NCBI GenBank assembly: GCA_023653785.1
Contig: JAMKCH010051754.1
Location: 1-64,000, forward strand
DNA length: 64,000 nucleotides
DNA from: Ophioderma brevispina
Lineage: Eukaryota > Echinodermata > Ophiuroidea > Amphilepidida > Ophiodermatidae
Reading direction: 5' to 3'
Part shown: piece by piece, positions 1 through 12,000 of the stretch
How the letters are laid out: every line of letters begins with the position of its first letter
Numbering within the stretch: the stretch's first letter is position 1
The notes under the pieces: model-generated
Database searches by the model: none
What the model saw: the letters and a program-made list of their open reading frames with translations, nothing else
What the model was told of the DNA's origin: nothing
Position numbers and translations under genes: made by a program

Positions 1-689
1 CATTTTTTTTTTTACCATTGGAGTAAATGACAAGGTCGAATTAAAAAATTCGCCGATTCTTCTTTGGCAGTAAGGGTATCATTCAAAAGGAAGTGGTCAC
101 TGTGTTTATGGAGATTTTATCAACCTTAACGATGAGGTAGTGTATTTCTTGTAACCAATACATGAAAATATTATAATTATTTCAAACAGTTATTTTATAA
201 ATCATTCAACATTGGCTATTGTGGCAATGATGGGCCACGTTGGCGGTTACGACGGGGAAACTACAATTCTGAAATTTTCCTCGAAAACACAGGTGAATAT
301 TGCATCCACCTCTAAGACAAACCGACCACGCTTGCCATGAATACTATCACGTATGCATGTGCGTGTATTTTACCAGATCTAATTAAGTGTCATTTCGTAC
401 CCAATGCGCAAATTTAATTAGAAGAGATCCCCGTATCAGGTTTTTAAGATTTCAAAATGGATCATCATTCCCTATGGGGAAAGCACTGATTTTTCACCAA
501 AAAAGGGCAAAAAATGCAACGGAGTGGCCGTTTCGTTTGTGTTTGCGATCATCAGAAAACTATATGATGGAAAATTTTATTAATCGAACTGTGCTTGGGT
601 ACAACATGGACCTTGTGGATTCATTCATAAAAACTTCTCCGAGCATTATTAGTCATCAAGCAAACTTCTGGTTCACCGACGCTAGCATG
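1..689. other. Window start, no gene supported
   Basis: AT-rich sequence without a convincing coding region. A short stretch near 50-110 (cgccgattcttctttggcagtaagg) resembles 24528-24590 (cgccgatttcttcttttgctgtaagg), so part of it is an interspersed repeat seen twice in the window. The 156-codon open frame at 387-857 runs into the satellite that starts near 690 and has no recognisable domain, so I do not call it a gene. Confidence 0.5.
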
Positions 690-2220
690 GCTTTCAGTCC
701 GTCATTAACCCTAACCCCGACCGGGTCGTTTTGCCGACAGACGGCCCAAATGCCACGAGGTGCCAATCTATGTTTATTTTTAACGGCCCGAATCAACGAG
801 AGCCAAATTTTGCGTTTCTTGCATCTCGGCCTGGGTTTTTTTCCGGCACAGGAATAAGTAGCGTAAAGTCAATACGGCCCAGATGCAACGAAGAACCTGC
901 GTCAGTTTCCCTGAAGACGGCCCAGATCACCGAGGAACCTCGCGTCATTTTCCCCCGGAAGACTCCGCAGATCACGAGGAACCCAATCGAGCCATTTTCC
1001 GGAAAGACGTCCAGATTGCAACGAGGAACATCGCGTGCGAATGCAATGAGAACAGGGATAAAAATAATAAATAAAAAATATGGATTCGACTGACCCTGAT
1101 CTGATGACGGTTTGTATGTCGTTCGCCCAGTCTGATGGCAACAATTACGCTACGTCATAGTCCTGCGTGGCGCTATTACGCTACGTCATGCCCTCCGGTT
1201 TACGTCATAATGCGTTTATGCATACTTAAAAATAGCTTATCGAAAATGGTGGCGCTATCACCATCGAATGAAATTGTCTATGGGCATTTGTACACAGTGT
1301 CACCCGCCTGATGAAAAGCATTGAACCTTCTGCGGGCAAACCTCCGAATGCAGGAAAAGCAATCGCATCATTTCCCGGGAGTGACGTCCCCAGGTTTGCA
1401 AACAGGAACATCGCGTCATTATTCCGGAATACGGCCCATATGCAACGAGGAAATCGCGTCATTTTCCTTCAAGACGGCCCAGATTCAACGAAGGAACATC
1501 GCGTCATTTTCCGGTAAGACGGCCAGATGCAACGAGGAACATCGGCCGCCATTTTCCGGAAAGACGTCCCAGATTCACGAGGACCATCGCGTGCGAATGC
1601 AAGAGAAAGGTATATAAATAAATAAATAAATAGATAATGGATGCGTACTGCACACTGGTCTGCATGAAATTTGTAGCTTAGTTCGCCAGTCATGAGTGGG
1701 CACTATTACGCTACTTCATAGTCTGCGTGGCGCATTACGCTCGTCATGCTCCGGGGTTTCGTCATGATGCGTTTAGGCAAATTAAAAATAGCTTATCGAA
1801 ATGGTGGCGCTATCACCATCGAAATCGAACTGTCGATTGGCATTTGTACACAGTGGTCAACCCGCCTGATGAAAAGCCTTGCGCCTTTGCGGGCAAACCG
1901 TCCGAAATGCAGTGAAAAGCATCGCATCATTTCCGGGAAGACGTCCCCAATGCAACAAGGTCATCGCGTCATTTTGCGTCGGGAGACGGCCAGATGGCAA
2001 CGAGGAATCGCGTCAATTTTCCTCAAGACGCCCGATGCAACGAGGAACATCCTGCGTCATTTTCCGGTAAGACGGCCCAGATGCAATGAGATCCAATGAG
2101 ATGTCTTTGCGCGACAAAAAATAGTGTTGACGGCCGAGATGCAACGAAGAAACATTTTCCGACCGTACCACGTTTTCGTTGGCTCTCATTGCATCTCGGC
2201 CGCGTTAGGGTTAATTGCGT
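690..2220. repeat. Satellite-filled element with inverted ends
   Basis: The left end (about 692-715, cattaaccctaaccccgacc) and the right end (about 2190-2215, cgcgttagggttaattgcg) are inverted copies of a CCCTAA-containing sequence. Next to both lie the words cggcc(c/g)agatgcaacga and its reverse complement (tcttgcatctcggcc near 817, cattgcatctcggcc near 2188). Between the ends are direct tandem subrepeats. Inverted ends built of the same subrepeat recall foldback-type elements. No transposase is visible. Open frames here are by-products of the repeat. Confidence 0.6.
880..2095. repeat. About 45-bp minisatellite in a 554-bp higher-order unit
   Basis: The basic unit reads roughly 'acggcccagatgcaacgagg' followed by 'aacatcgcgtcattttccgg' and recurs many times (for example near 918, 1433, 1480, 1520, 2008, 2068). 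A larger block beginning 'ctattacgctac' at about 1149 and again at about 1703 carries the subrepeats plus a shared unique part (gtggcgctatcaccatcga near 1250 and 1803). The offset is about 554 bp. The copies differ mainly by one-base gains and losses rather than substitutions, which suggests assembly noise or slippage. Confidence 0.75.
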
Positions 2221-2547
2221 CGCACTTCACTATTACCAACCAAATTTCTAAAGAAACTGTGAGTTTGTGGATTAGTGATCAACTGCTCCACCTCGGAATC
2301 TACGCCAGCGAGGGCGAAGCCCGAGGTGAGCAAATGATGCAATATTACAAAGTTTTGAGTCTTAATGTACTCACTATTTCGTAGCCCTACGCGCATTGAA
2401 CTCTTATCTAAATTTTATTCCACAGCACCAGTAACAAATTATGTCTCTATCTGCTTTTCTGGTTAAAGAAAGTCTTCCCATGTACAACCGTATTGCACTA
2501 GAAATTCCCGTCAGCTGACCGGTCTCGTAAGGTCAGGAAGTTAGATG

Positions 2548-2625
2548 TTACGCTGGTTCCCTGCAACCATTTCACAATTGACATAGTCTGAGCGAAGCCC
2601 GAGACACATGGAACCAGCGTAGTCA
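2548..2625. repeat. Short inverted repeat
   Basis: ACGCTGGTTCC near 2550 is matched by GGAACCAGCGT near 2610, with about 48 bp between. The surrounding 2260-2640 also repeats the word gcgaagcccgag (2316, 2591). It is probably a small foldback or the end of a degraded element. No coding potential is seen. Confidence 0.45.
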
Positions 2626-3030
2626 GCCGTTCCGTCAGCGTTTGTTGATTCGCACTGGAAGACATTTTAGGGCTTTGAGAAGCAAATTTATTCGTTGGAT
2701 TTTGACATGAAAGAGTAAAAAACCTGTGATTAGGGTGAATATCAGACTCAGGATAGTCTCAGGTATTTATAGAATTTCGTTTCGAGGGCTAAATGCTTCA
2801 AATATAGGGTAGGGGATCGTGTTGCTGCGGGAACTTTTTTTACCCGCAGCCTATTCAATTGTACGGTAAAGAAATACTAAAGCATTTTGAATACACTTTT
2901 TCCCATACCTTGCCGCGCGCTCGAGGTCTGGTTATGAACGGAATAGAATGGGATTCCTGCTCAGCTGCTGATTTCATCTTACACTAAAAGCCTAAGCTAA
3001 AGCAAAGGTGCCTTACATGTACATCTTCTC

Positions 3031-3310
3031 TGGTGCAACGAGAGATTTTGACGCAACCCAAATATTGTGTTATAGTAATTTCATGATATAGATTAGACAC
3101 TCACTAGATCTCTTCCATATATTTGGCTACAGAAATGTCTTGAAAATGAGAAAGAAAGGCGATTTTGATTTGCTTATTTTCTATATAAACATAGCTGACT
3201 TTTTCGTATTTGCCCAAATACGAAATTTGATGTTTCACCAAGTTTTGTGCCAAAGAAACATTCTCACCTTACAATCGTGCAATCAAATCAGAATGTCACA
3301 TTTTTTCGGG
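3031..3310. mobile_element. MITE family B, degraded copy
   Basis: It starts ggtgcaacgagagattttg, the family B terminus. Its interior (gtgtctaatc-like, aaaggcgattttgatttgc, cgaaatttgatgtttcacc, aagaaacattctcac) matches the reverse complement of the full copy at 50727-51082. The far terminus and TTAA sites are no longer clear. Family B is described in the 50727 entry. Confidence 0.6.
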
Positions 3311-3804
3311 ACCCCTAGTTTATTGAAATCTCTCCATTGTTAATGTATTTGCACTTGGAAACATGCTCGATTGAAACAAAATCAAGAATCTATTCTAATG
3401 CATTTAAGGGCACAAAAATGCCAGCGAAACCTCAAAAGTTTTGCAGAAATTCTGTGCTAGCATGACCTGAGATTCATGTCTTTCAACATATGTCCTTCAC
3501 TAGTGTATCAGTCCTGCAACAGACTTAGTCCTAGCAGTTTTGCTTCACAAACAAGAGATGACATTTCAAGTACCTCTACTCAGGCTATAGTACTTCAGGC
3601 TCTGGTCTCACTTTTGCTGAGAAGTTTTTTTCAAGGTTTACTCAGTGTAATAATTGTTAAAGTCTTGAAAATATCCGTTGAGGTGATATTTTTTCCAATC
3701 AATTTTGGGTATTCCAATCCTATTCTGAGCCTAAGTTACGTCTGAAGCCACCAACTCAGTGGGTTTTAAAGTGTTTTGGTCAAACAGGGTCAACCTTGGA
3801 CCCC

Positions 3805-3915
3805 TTTCATAATTCTACTACGCATGTTCGACTTCTTGGCTAGTAGAGTACCACCCACTTCTGGTGCACGGCGATCCCTGTAACTAATAGACATTTGCAA
3901 ATCCCCATATTAATG
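3805..3915 (+). repeat. Interspersed repeat, copy 1
   Basis: The words cgcatgttcgacttcttggc, ggcgatccctgtaac and gcaaatccccat here correspond to gtgcatgttcaactttttgg, agcgatccctgtataac and gcaaatgcac at 31745-31862. Order and spacing agree. The repeat class is unknown. The rest of 3320-4730 is AT-rich with nothing else I can name. Confidence 0.5.
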
Positions 3916-4734
3916 CATCTCATATTTCCATCTCGTATTGACCCGAGCTCATGTTTACAAAATATTCTTGTTGTTCGTTTGAGTCGCCGGACAGTGCCTA
4001 AAGTACAATACAAAGTACCTTTTCTAGTATTGATATTTATGCTCTTACCCGTATGTTTTTAGCTAACTTGCATTGAGGCTGTTACAAGTTCCGGATGGAA
4101 ATGGGCACAATACAAGATGTGGGGATTGTACAAATCATCCATGGGCGTCCCCGTCATGGTTTTATGATTATCTGAGCATGCAATGTCTCAACTCGAAAAT
4201 CGCAAAATCGTTTATTTGATTTTTCACACACTGTTGACCTTTTGATCTCGTATAGCGGAAGTGCTGATTTTCAACATCAACAAATCTGGCATTAGTTGCC
4301 AGGGCAACTTTACAATTCATAGGACAATTTTATTGTTATGTTTGATTATGTTTTTGAAGTAAGGATACATCCTGTTGGGGAATTACTAGATAACAACCAC
4401 ATCCTTGATTTAGCATCAGAAGTGATTTCAGTAAGTTTTAAGCAGCATTTTTGTAAGTTGACTTCACATGATTGCACCAGTGAGCCTTTTGTATGAACTC
4501 AAACTCATAGGCTGTGATTGTAACTTGACGCCAAGATAACATCCAGTATTAAAGGTAGGTGGCACAAAAGCAAGTTACAATTATTGGAACTAGAATAGGA
4601 CTGGGATCACGCCCATAGACGACTGTGGCGGAATTGACTTTGGAAGAAAAAATCAAAATTATCAGGTTTGGGATTCTGATTTCATCCTTAATGTATACCT
4701 TAGCATACTCGATTGAAAAAAAATCAAAATCTAA

Positions 4735-4988
4735 GGGAGCGGTCATTATTTATGCCAGGGGGGAATGGAGGATTTCAACTTTTTTCGGCAAAAATGTTCG
4801 CGTTCCCCCCTCGCTTCCGTTCAAAAATTTCACGTTCCCCCTTGATCATGCTGATTTTCCCATAAAGTTCATGTTCCCCCCTCTCACGTTGATGAAAAAT
4901 TTCACGTTCCCCCTCTCTCTTACAAAAATTTTTCGGGTTCCCCCCTCAAATCCTCCATACCCCCCTGGCGTAAATAATGACCCCTCCC
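4735..4988. mobile_element. MITE with TAA target duplication
   Basis: About 40-bp terminal inverted repeats start GGGAGCGGTCATTATTTATG on the left and end TAAATAATGACCCCTCCC on the right. They continue inward over GCCAGGGGGG and a run matching ATGGAGGATTT. The element is flanked by TAA at 4732-4734 and 4989-4991, a 3-bp duplication as used by PIF/Harbinger-type transposons. The interior repeats 'aaaatttcacgttccccc' several times. It is 254 bp long and has no transposase. The open frame at 4625-5041 merely crosses it. Confidence 0.75.
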
Positions 4989-5044
4989 TAATGCAAGCAC
5001 AAAATGCCGTCAAAACACAAAATGTTACAGGATTCTGCTAGACT

Positions 5045-7640
5045 CAGCTTCCAGTCTGTATGATATAAACATCATTCAGACTGGGTTTGAGGGCCATTGA
5101 AGTAATGTCGAAAGAGGACATATATCAGACAAAAATCTTGCATATTTACACAATTGTTGTAATACTTGCATTGCATCAACTTGTGCGAGTTGGCAAGTCA
5201 CACGATCAAAATGGTTATTACTTTGAACACTGACCTCTGTACAGGTCAGTGACTTTGAAGTACAGTGCGCAGGTGCACTGACACCGTGACTTTATAATAA
5301 TCATGTATACATTATTTTCACATCAATGAAATATCAGGAACATTTGGACATGAAACATTACTTATACAAAAAAATCACATGTTGTTATTCATGCAGTGAA
5401 ATACTATAAATGTAATTCCTTCACCTCAAAGACATTTTTACAGGCCTTGTCCACCTAAATATGAAACATCTACATTTTGTCAACAGCCAAACACTAAACA
5501 CACCATTGAAAAAATGTTATTCCTAAATTGGAGCTAGTTCACTTCATGTGACTTTTCAAAGAAGATAATCAATCTGCATATTAAACAATAACATTTTACT
5601 ACTCACTGCACAGAATACTGTATGGTGCAAGTACAAAATTTTATATGTATTTTGAATGGCGTGTTCATTTTTCTTTTGTTTTTCTCTGCTTGAAAAGTGT
5701 GGAGGTTCTACAATGTACATTTTATTCAAATACATACACTTTCACGTACACAGAACTATATATAGCCAAGGAATCGATCTTTCATTTGATGTGCATTAAT
5801 TTTTTTTTGTGGTTTCCATTTTATGGAATGATACATATTGCCACTTTTGAATTGTAAATTTCACCATTAAAAATAGGCACTTCCCAAACACCACCTTAAT
5901 GCATGCAAGCAATGGTCTTTGGCCTATCAAAATATCTATTTTGTATATTACAACAACTTGGAATTTGTGATAGATAATGCAAAATTTCCAAACCCTCTTT
6001 CCACCCATCTATAATAACCAGTACATCTTGTGGACAAGAAAATAAAGTAGCTATGCATGACCTGCCATGTGACTGATGCAAAAGCGAACAGAGCACAATT
6101 ATAATTTATGCTTCACACAACAAGGGTTGTCAGTCATTGAGGTTGATAACCTCCTAACGGGCACCTGTGCTAGGCACTTTCCTGGGCCTCACACACCAAG
6201 AAGTTTAGTGATAAAGATTGGCAATCACTGACCTCCCGTCTGCAAATTTGTGTGGGCAGACTAGCTGATCGGGTTGCAGTTTCATTGAAAAACAGCCTCG
6301 AGGTGAGATATTATGGCTAGAAATCTAGGACAGGCTCCGATCAGAATTGTTAGGTCTCGCTAGCTTTCAGCAATGGTTCAACTTCACTGTGCTAAAACAA
6401 TGGAACTGCTGAAGCGAATCTGGGCTAGAAGTAGCCCAAAGTCTGGGTTAATGGCCAGCCATTTAGGTTATCAAGAGCAGGGGAAGCGATCCTCCCCCGT
6501 GTCACACCCCCTCCCCTATTTTTGCAGGGCACCTGCTTGTGGTCTTGCCTCCGCGCACACTGAAAGTCGGTACAAGATATACACCACGTCACCAAAAAGG
6601 TATGGATTTCATTTTTTGGCATATTATGAAAGCATGGGTACTTACACATAATATCTGTGCTGTGGGTATATTATACTGCCATTCCCCCCCCCAAAAAAAA
6701 GAAATAAGAAAAGCCGACATGGTTTTGGGAAAATGCCCATACTTGAGTTTTTGTATTTTATAGTGAAGGACTGAACAATTTTCACTTCAACCTGCTACTT
6801 TTATGTACCAGTTTTACACATCCACCCCCTTTTTATTACCTAATGATCTTCTGATGATTTCAACTTCCATACTCCCATTAATGAAACCAGGCGCGCAAAT
6901 ACCCCCTACAAAAAAAAAAGTTTAACACCTTTCTGGCTAATAATGCACCAAAATTCCAAGGTCCTTTGCTCTGGTCAAACATACCATCACAACTAAATCT
7001 GTCCCCCTCTCATTCCTCCAAACTAACATGAAAAAAAAAAAAACACTGAATAAGCTCATAATTTCCTGTCACCCCTAACTAAATTCATCTCTTTCCTTTT
7101 CCGTCACACTGTTAACTTTTCTTCCTTTATCTAACCGTCGATTGTGTACCTTTTCTGTTTGTCTAGTTTTTTTGTTTTCTTTGTCAATATTTTTGTAATT
7201 TCGACTAGTATCTTGTTCCTTGTATGAATATTCTGTAATTAAATTTTTTCTGTATTTTGAGAGGTCACCTCATCCTCACCCATACGGTTTTCAAGCCTGA
7301 ACCTCGTTCTCACTGGTACAGCAGTCCCCTCTTTGAAATCCGTTGCTTTTTAAAACAGCTCTGTTTAAAGTATTTATAGATAGTTATGCATGCCATTAGT
7401 ATTTTATTGCCAGTTTCAATCAGAATATGATGGCTTTAATAATTTAACACTTATTCACAAGATTTTTTTTTCAATCCCATTATTTTTTTTTCCACTGTAC
7501 TGTACGATATTAATATTACTCATTATTTTTATCATCATTTGGCACTGTATTTTGGAGAAGAACCAACTGAATGATTGATTGATTGATTGCTTGATTTATT
7601 GGTTGATTGACTGTTAGTTTGTATTTATATTCACATTGTC
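5045..7640. other. AT-rich intergenic stretch
   Basis: No exon or RNA gene is supported. There are two small palindromes at 5229-5250 (actgacct/aggtcagt) and 5263-5280 (cagtgc/gcactg), homopolymer runs near 6690, 6910 and 7030, and a T-rich region 7440-7640 with a gattgattgattg microsatellite at 7574-7590. The short open frames here have no recognisable motif. Confidence 0.5.
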
Positions 7641-7649
7641 CTTTTTTCA

Positions 7650-7900
7650 TTGTTTACTAGATATCCTTTGACAGCTTATTCACCAAGTTGTTAATTCTGA
7701 TTTGCTTTTTTTTGTGTTTATACAATTTGCTCATTTACCATGGTCCCATACGCCCTTACAGTGCTGTAATTTCTGTCCGTTTATGGACAAAATAGAAAAT
7801 CGCAAATTTTCTTAGAGATTACGACGCAAATTGACCATGGTTAACCAGGTTAACGGTTCAGATGATATAAAAATGCACAAGTTATTTGTTGTGGATCAAA
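7650..7900 (-). mobile_element. MITE family C, partial copy (- orientation)
   Basis: It matches the reverse complement of the family C copy at 42350-42695. Shared words include ccatggtcccata, agtgctgtaatttctgtccg, the centre TGTCCGTTTATGGACA, and cagatgatataaaaat. The TTAAAGG ends are missing, so this is a truncated or decayed copy. Confidence 0.6.
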
Positions 7901-8043
7901 AAACAAAAATGAAGTGACTCATACAGGAATCTGATTACCGTCCAATCGATGTTGATGTAACACTTGCATTGTCTTTAGGCGATTCAGAACTTCCCTAAAT
8001 CTATATTCCCACATAATATATATTCATTTCGATCACCCTGAAT

Positions 8044-8116
8044 GACGACACCCCCTCAAGTGACGTCATACCCACAAGCCTCTTCCTCTTTTCGTCTTGG
8101 GAATTCGCCAAGATGG
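8044..8116 (+). promoter_or_regulatory. Promoter-like: CRE, 5'-TOP tract, ATGG first exon
   Basis: A perfect CRE (TGACGTCA, about 8062-8069) lies some 20 bp before a pyrimidine tract (cctcttcctcttttcgtctt). That tract leads into gccaagATGG|gtacgt, a start codon followed at once by a consensus-like 5' splice site. A pyrimidine start tract with an exon 1 that holds only the start codon is typical of animal ribosomal-protein and other translation genes. Downstream exons beginning with Gly were not found in the next kilobases, where a MITE and the anomalous 9-14 kb block intervene. It may be a truncated gene or a chance match. Confidence 0.35.
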
Positions 8117-8608
8117 GTACGTTATAATTTAACTCCCTAATTTCTGTCGAATTTTTGGTCAGATTTTAGCTACTTGGTGGCCCAGAACCTTGTGAAAATC
8201 TGGTAATGTCATTTATTACGTCCCTGGGACTGTATTTTTTCATTTTTCGTTTGCGAAGTCGATATTTTAAGGACTTTATACCTTGACTTTGCGTCGGGTT
8301 TTGTCAAACACAAACCCGCATAATTCACACCCATAGGCCGACTATCGGAGGTCGTGGCACTGCCGCCACGTCATATCGATAGTCCTATTGCCCACTACTC
8401 TTTTATATTCTATAAGATATATATATATATATTATATATTTTAACGTGTGTATTTGTTAGTACATTGCTTGTGCGAATTGTAATTTGTGAGCGGGCTGGC
8501 ACGTTTTTCTTCATCGTTTCAAATGGCGCCCGGTTTGTTTCCAGTTGATAATTTATTACATCATCCTTCAAACAATGAGCGTACACTTGTGGTTACTAAC
8601 TATTTTCC

Positions 8609-8935
8609 TTAAAGACACTATCATTGATTGAAAAATATTTGAAATTTGAGAATAGCTTCAAGGATATAAGTCTGAGAATCTTAAATTACCTTTTCCAGCT
8701 GTAGTTTTGACAAAAGAAGAAACGGCAGTGTTCCAAATACGATTCCCATTCAATTACGTGTTGTATAAGTTTCCGTTCGACAGTAATGACTAAACTCTCT
8801 GATTCTGTTCTATTATGTTGCTTCTGGTCTTATCATTTGCAGGGTATTTTAGGATACCTCTCCTTGTTTACATACTGCAAAAATCTGAATTTTTGATGAT
8901 TTTTCGATTTCCTTTAGCTCACTGATAGTGGTCTG
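8609..8935 (+). mobile_element. MITE family A, degraded copy
   Basis: It starts TTAAAGACACTATC at 8609 and follows the 45863 and 47890 copies along its length (attcaattacgtgttgta, gttgcttctggtcttatc, atttgcagggta, ttttgatgatttttcga). The right end keeps only cactgatagtggtct, without TTAA. Many single-base losses separate it from the two clean copies. Confidence 0.8.
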
Positions 8936-9049
8936 TATGCTTTCTGGCAGCCCGTATTCAACGAGTATGGCCTTTGATGAAAGGATTGTAGGATTGTTTG
9001 GAAATGATTTTATAGAAAATTGCTATCTAGACTTAGTAATTTGTATTCG

Positions 9050-12000
9050 GGTATCCCCCCGCCTTGTGCGTTCTCAGCGGTTTGTTTCCCTTTATAGGGC
9101 CGCGCTGTACTGAATTGTTCGACCGAGTCGCCGTCACGGGACCCACACCCATGCTGATACCCTCTGGGCCTACTCCGGGGCGAATGGGGGCGCCGTGCGT
9201 ATCGGTCGCTGGTATTGCACCTGGTTTGCTCTGGAGGTGGACCGGGGTATATCATTGGGTTTTGCGGTCCCTATCGTATAATCTTGACGGTGTAGGGATT
9301 TTGACCGTTCAGGAGCGAGCTCCTACGCTGCTGGTAAGCGGAGATTCACAGTCACCCGCCGTTACAGCCGGCTTTGGTTCTGGTGTCATGTCGTCGCCCC
9401 TGAGCCTCAGGGTTCGTTTGACTGATTAGGATATGGGGCGCGTGGTAGCCGTCTTCGTTACCCACCGATCACAATACAACCGCTATAGTACCCATCGCCG
9501 TTACAGGAGTTTTCCTCCGCTGCTGTAAGCCGGGGGTTCACCCGCCGTTAGAGGTTCATCACCCTCCCGGTGTCGTTTCAGTCGCACCGTTGGCCCCAGG
9601 GGTTGCGTAGACTGGCTGGATACTATGCGTGTTGTGACCGTAAATACATAAGGTCACACCTGGGTAAGTTTGTAAATTAAAATAGACGTTTTTGGTACGC
9701 TACAGTTACGGAGATCACCGCGATGGTGTCCACCGTCACGTACGTGGTTTGTGTCCTTCTATGGTGTCCTCTAACGGCTGCGCTGCCCTCGTGGCACGTC
9801 TACCGGTGGCGTTCCTGCTGCAGTCACCCCGTGGCCCACGAGAACCCACCCGCGATGTCGGGACCTTCTCCTCTATGTTCTAGGGCTTTTTACGGGCCTT
9901 TTACTACGCTGGTCTAGATGCCTTTCGCCTTCATCCTCTCAGGGGTGATGTCGGCGACAGGCGCTTTGACCCGGGCCAATCTCCTCGGTGCTGGTCCATC
10001 GTCTGTAATCCCGGATTAAACCAAACAAAGGACCATTCACTGAGGGATTTGCTGGTCGATTTTGGAGACAATACCCATTCATCTGCTTTGAATCCCCATT
10101 CATGGGAATCAATGTCCGCTTGGACGGGTGTTTTCTTCATCGATATTGGGCCACGCTTGCCTGTTTAGTATGGGTGATTATCCTGGCTCAATTACGTTGG
10201 CCTCCACTCATTACGGCGTCGCTCCCGCGGGGAGTTCTGGCGCAGATGTTTGGCATTTTCAGCGAGGCGGAGCTGGCTTACTAGTCGTCTGGCCCCTGCT
10301 TCGCTGTTACCCCGCCGGTTGCCTCAATTCCTTCCGGGGATGTTTTTTTTAAGCGGTGGATGAGTCTTCTCGATCGAACCCTCGTGTTGGATGGGGCCGT
10401 TGCCTATTTCTCAGTAGAAATTATGTTAACAACGACCACTTTATCACGGGGTTAAGGTGCGAGAGATTTGCGCGTGTTTAGCCCTACGCATTGTTCGTTC
10501 TTCGGGTGATTCGTTGGCCGTTACTGCGCTGGTCTCCACCCTGATGGCCTCGGTCCCTTCCGCAGGGATATGTCGGCTGAGCAGGTATCTTTTGTTTTCC
10601 ATTTTTGTGATGTCGGCCCAATTGCTAAATCCTCTCAGGGGGATTTAGGCGTACAATACCCATTCCTCTCAGGATTTACGAATCGATACGCGAGACAATG
10701 CCTATTCACAGGGAGTTGGATACTATCTTTAGGGATCAACAGGCTCTGTGAACGGGTCACTGACTCTGTAGGCTCGCCGCCTGTTTGGGATCCATTCGTC
10801 GTTCATGCAGCGCAGTAATACCCGCCTTGCATTCCGTGAAGCCGATCCGCTTGGATTGGCTTGGCGAGAAAAGGGGGTGCGCACGGGCAGGCCGTTAGTA
10901 ACCGGCGCTGGGCGTTGACCATCTAGGTTGGTCTGCCTCTCCGCTGGGTTGGCTAGCGTCTTATTGCTACGTGTCGTCAGGGTCAACCCGGGTTTTGATC
11001 ATCTTAAACCGGGTTGACGTCAGTGTTACCTCTCGTCTTATGGTCATCACGGTAATACTGACTCCGGCTTTACCCCACCCAGTACCGTTGACAATCAGTC
11101 ATCGGCGCGGGAGTATGCTGTAATGTGAAATTTTTGGAAGATTGTCTTAGTTTATTCCTTGCAGTGAATACACCCTCGTTTGTCCCATGTTCGGGGCGCG
11201 CGGGTGTAAGCGGAGGTTGCGGTGTGACTACTTCAGCGGCCCACCGTGGTATGCTTGTATTTTATTACCGGTGAACATGTCTGTTCATGTACTTGCCTTG
11301 TTAATAATAATCCGTCGCATACATATAAAGACCAGTACATCCACGGGCTTTTGGGGCACTATCCGGATTCTGTTCATGCGGGTAGTTGTTCGGTCACTGG
11401 TGTAGGTCTTCCGCCCTTCATCGCCTCATCCCTTCCGGGATTCGGGCGATGGAGCATCGTTCTCTACCTGAGGATACTGTCCCCCCCCTGTGTTAAGCCG
11501 TGTCTCTTTGTTACACCAGGACAATCCTATAGGGTGTTGATGATTCGTTGTGGGGAACGGAACCCATTCGCCGTACTGTGCACCCCCCTCGGGGTGTCGT
11601 CCTCTGCTTGCCTGGGGTCGGCGCTTGTTCGCCAAGCGTTCCTCGGGACAGCAGGCGTCGGGTATTCCTACCACACCCGGGATGCTCGGGGCATATCTTC
11701 CGCCTTCACTGGTTGTACAGCTACCCATAGTTTCATGGGTGGCGTCATATCATTTTATGATGCCTACCCTTTTTTGATTCAACTTCCTTTAGTAGTCTCT
11801 CCGGTTTGGACTCGACGTCATCCATTCAATCCGGTTCTTCGGGGCGGCTTACGTCTTTATTAGGCGTTTGCAGCCTCTTGAGGAAGCGATGGTTTGCTCT
11901 TCCACTCAGACCCCTCCTTGGTCCGAGTTTTGGATGCGGTGGTTTTTAATAAAAACAACGCCACCCGATGCTTTTTGAGCCAGCCCTAGGGGTTGTGCCA

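Noticed and set aside
5220..5320. Nuclear receptor palindrome actgacct/aggtcagt
   Set aside because: Half-sites are spaced six bases apart in an everted form, no promoter is nearby, and a single occurrence in 64 kb is not surprising.
9010..10140. Possible DIRS-type retroelement reading on the - strand
   Set aside because: The stretch encoding DSHEWGFKADEW looked superficially like the RNase H to recombinase link of DIRS elements, but neighbouring motifs are absent in all three frames, so I do not assign it.
11246..11863. 205-codon + strand open frame, the longest in the window
   Set aside because: It has no recognisable domain. The opposite strand is also nearly open in the same stretch and composition alone (GC-rich, few A) makes stops rare. 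Kept only as part of the anomalous block.
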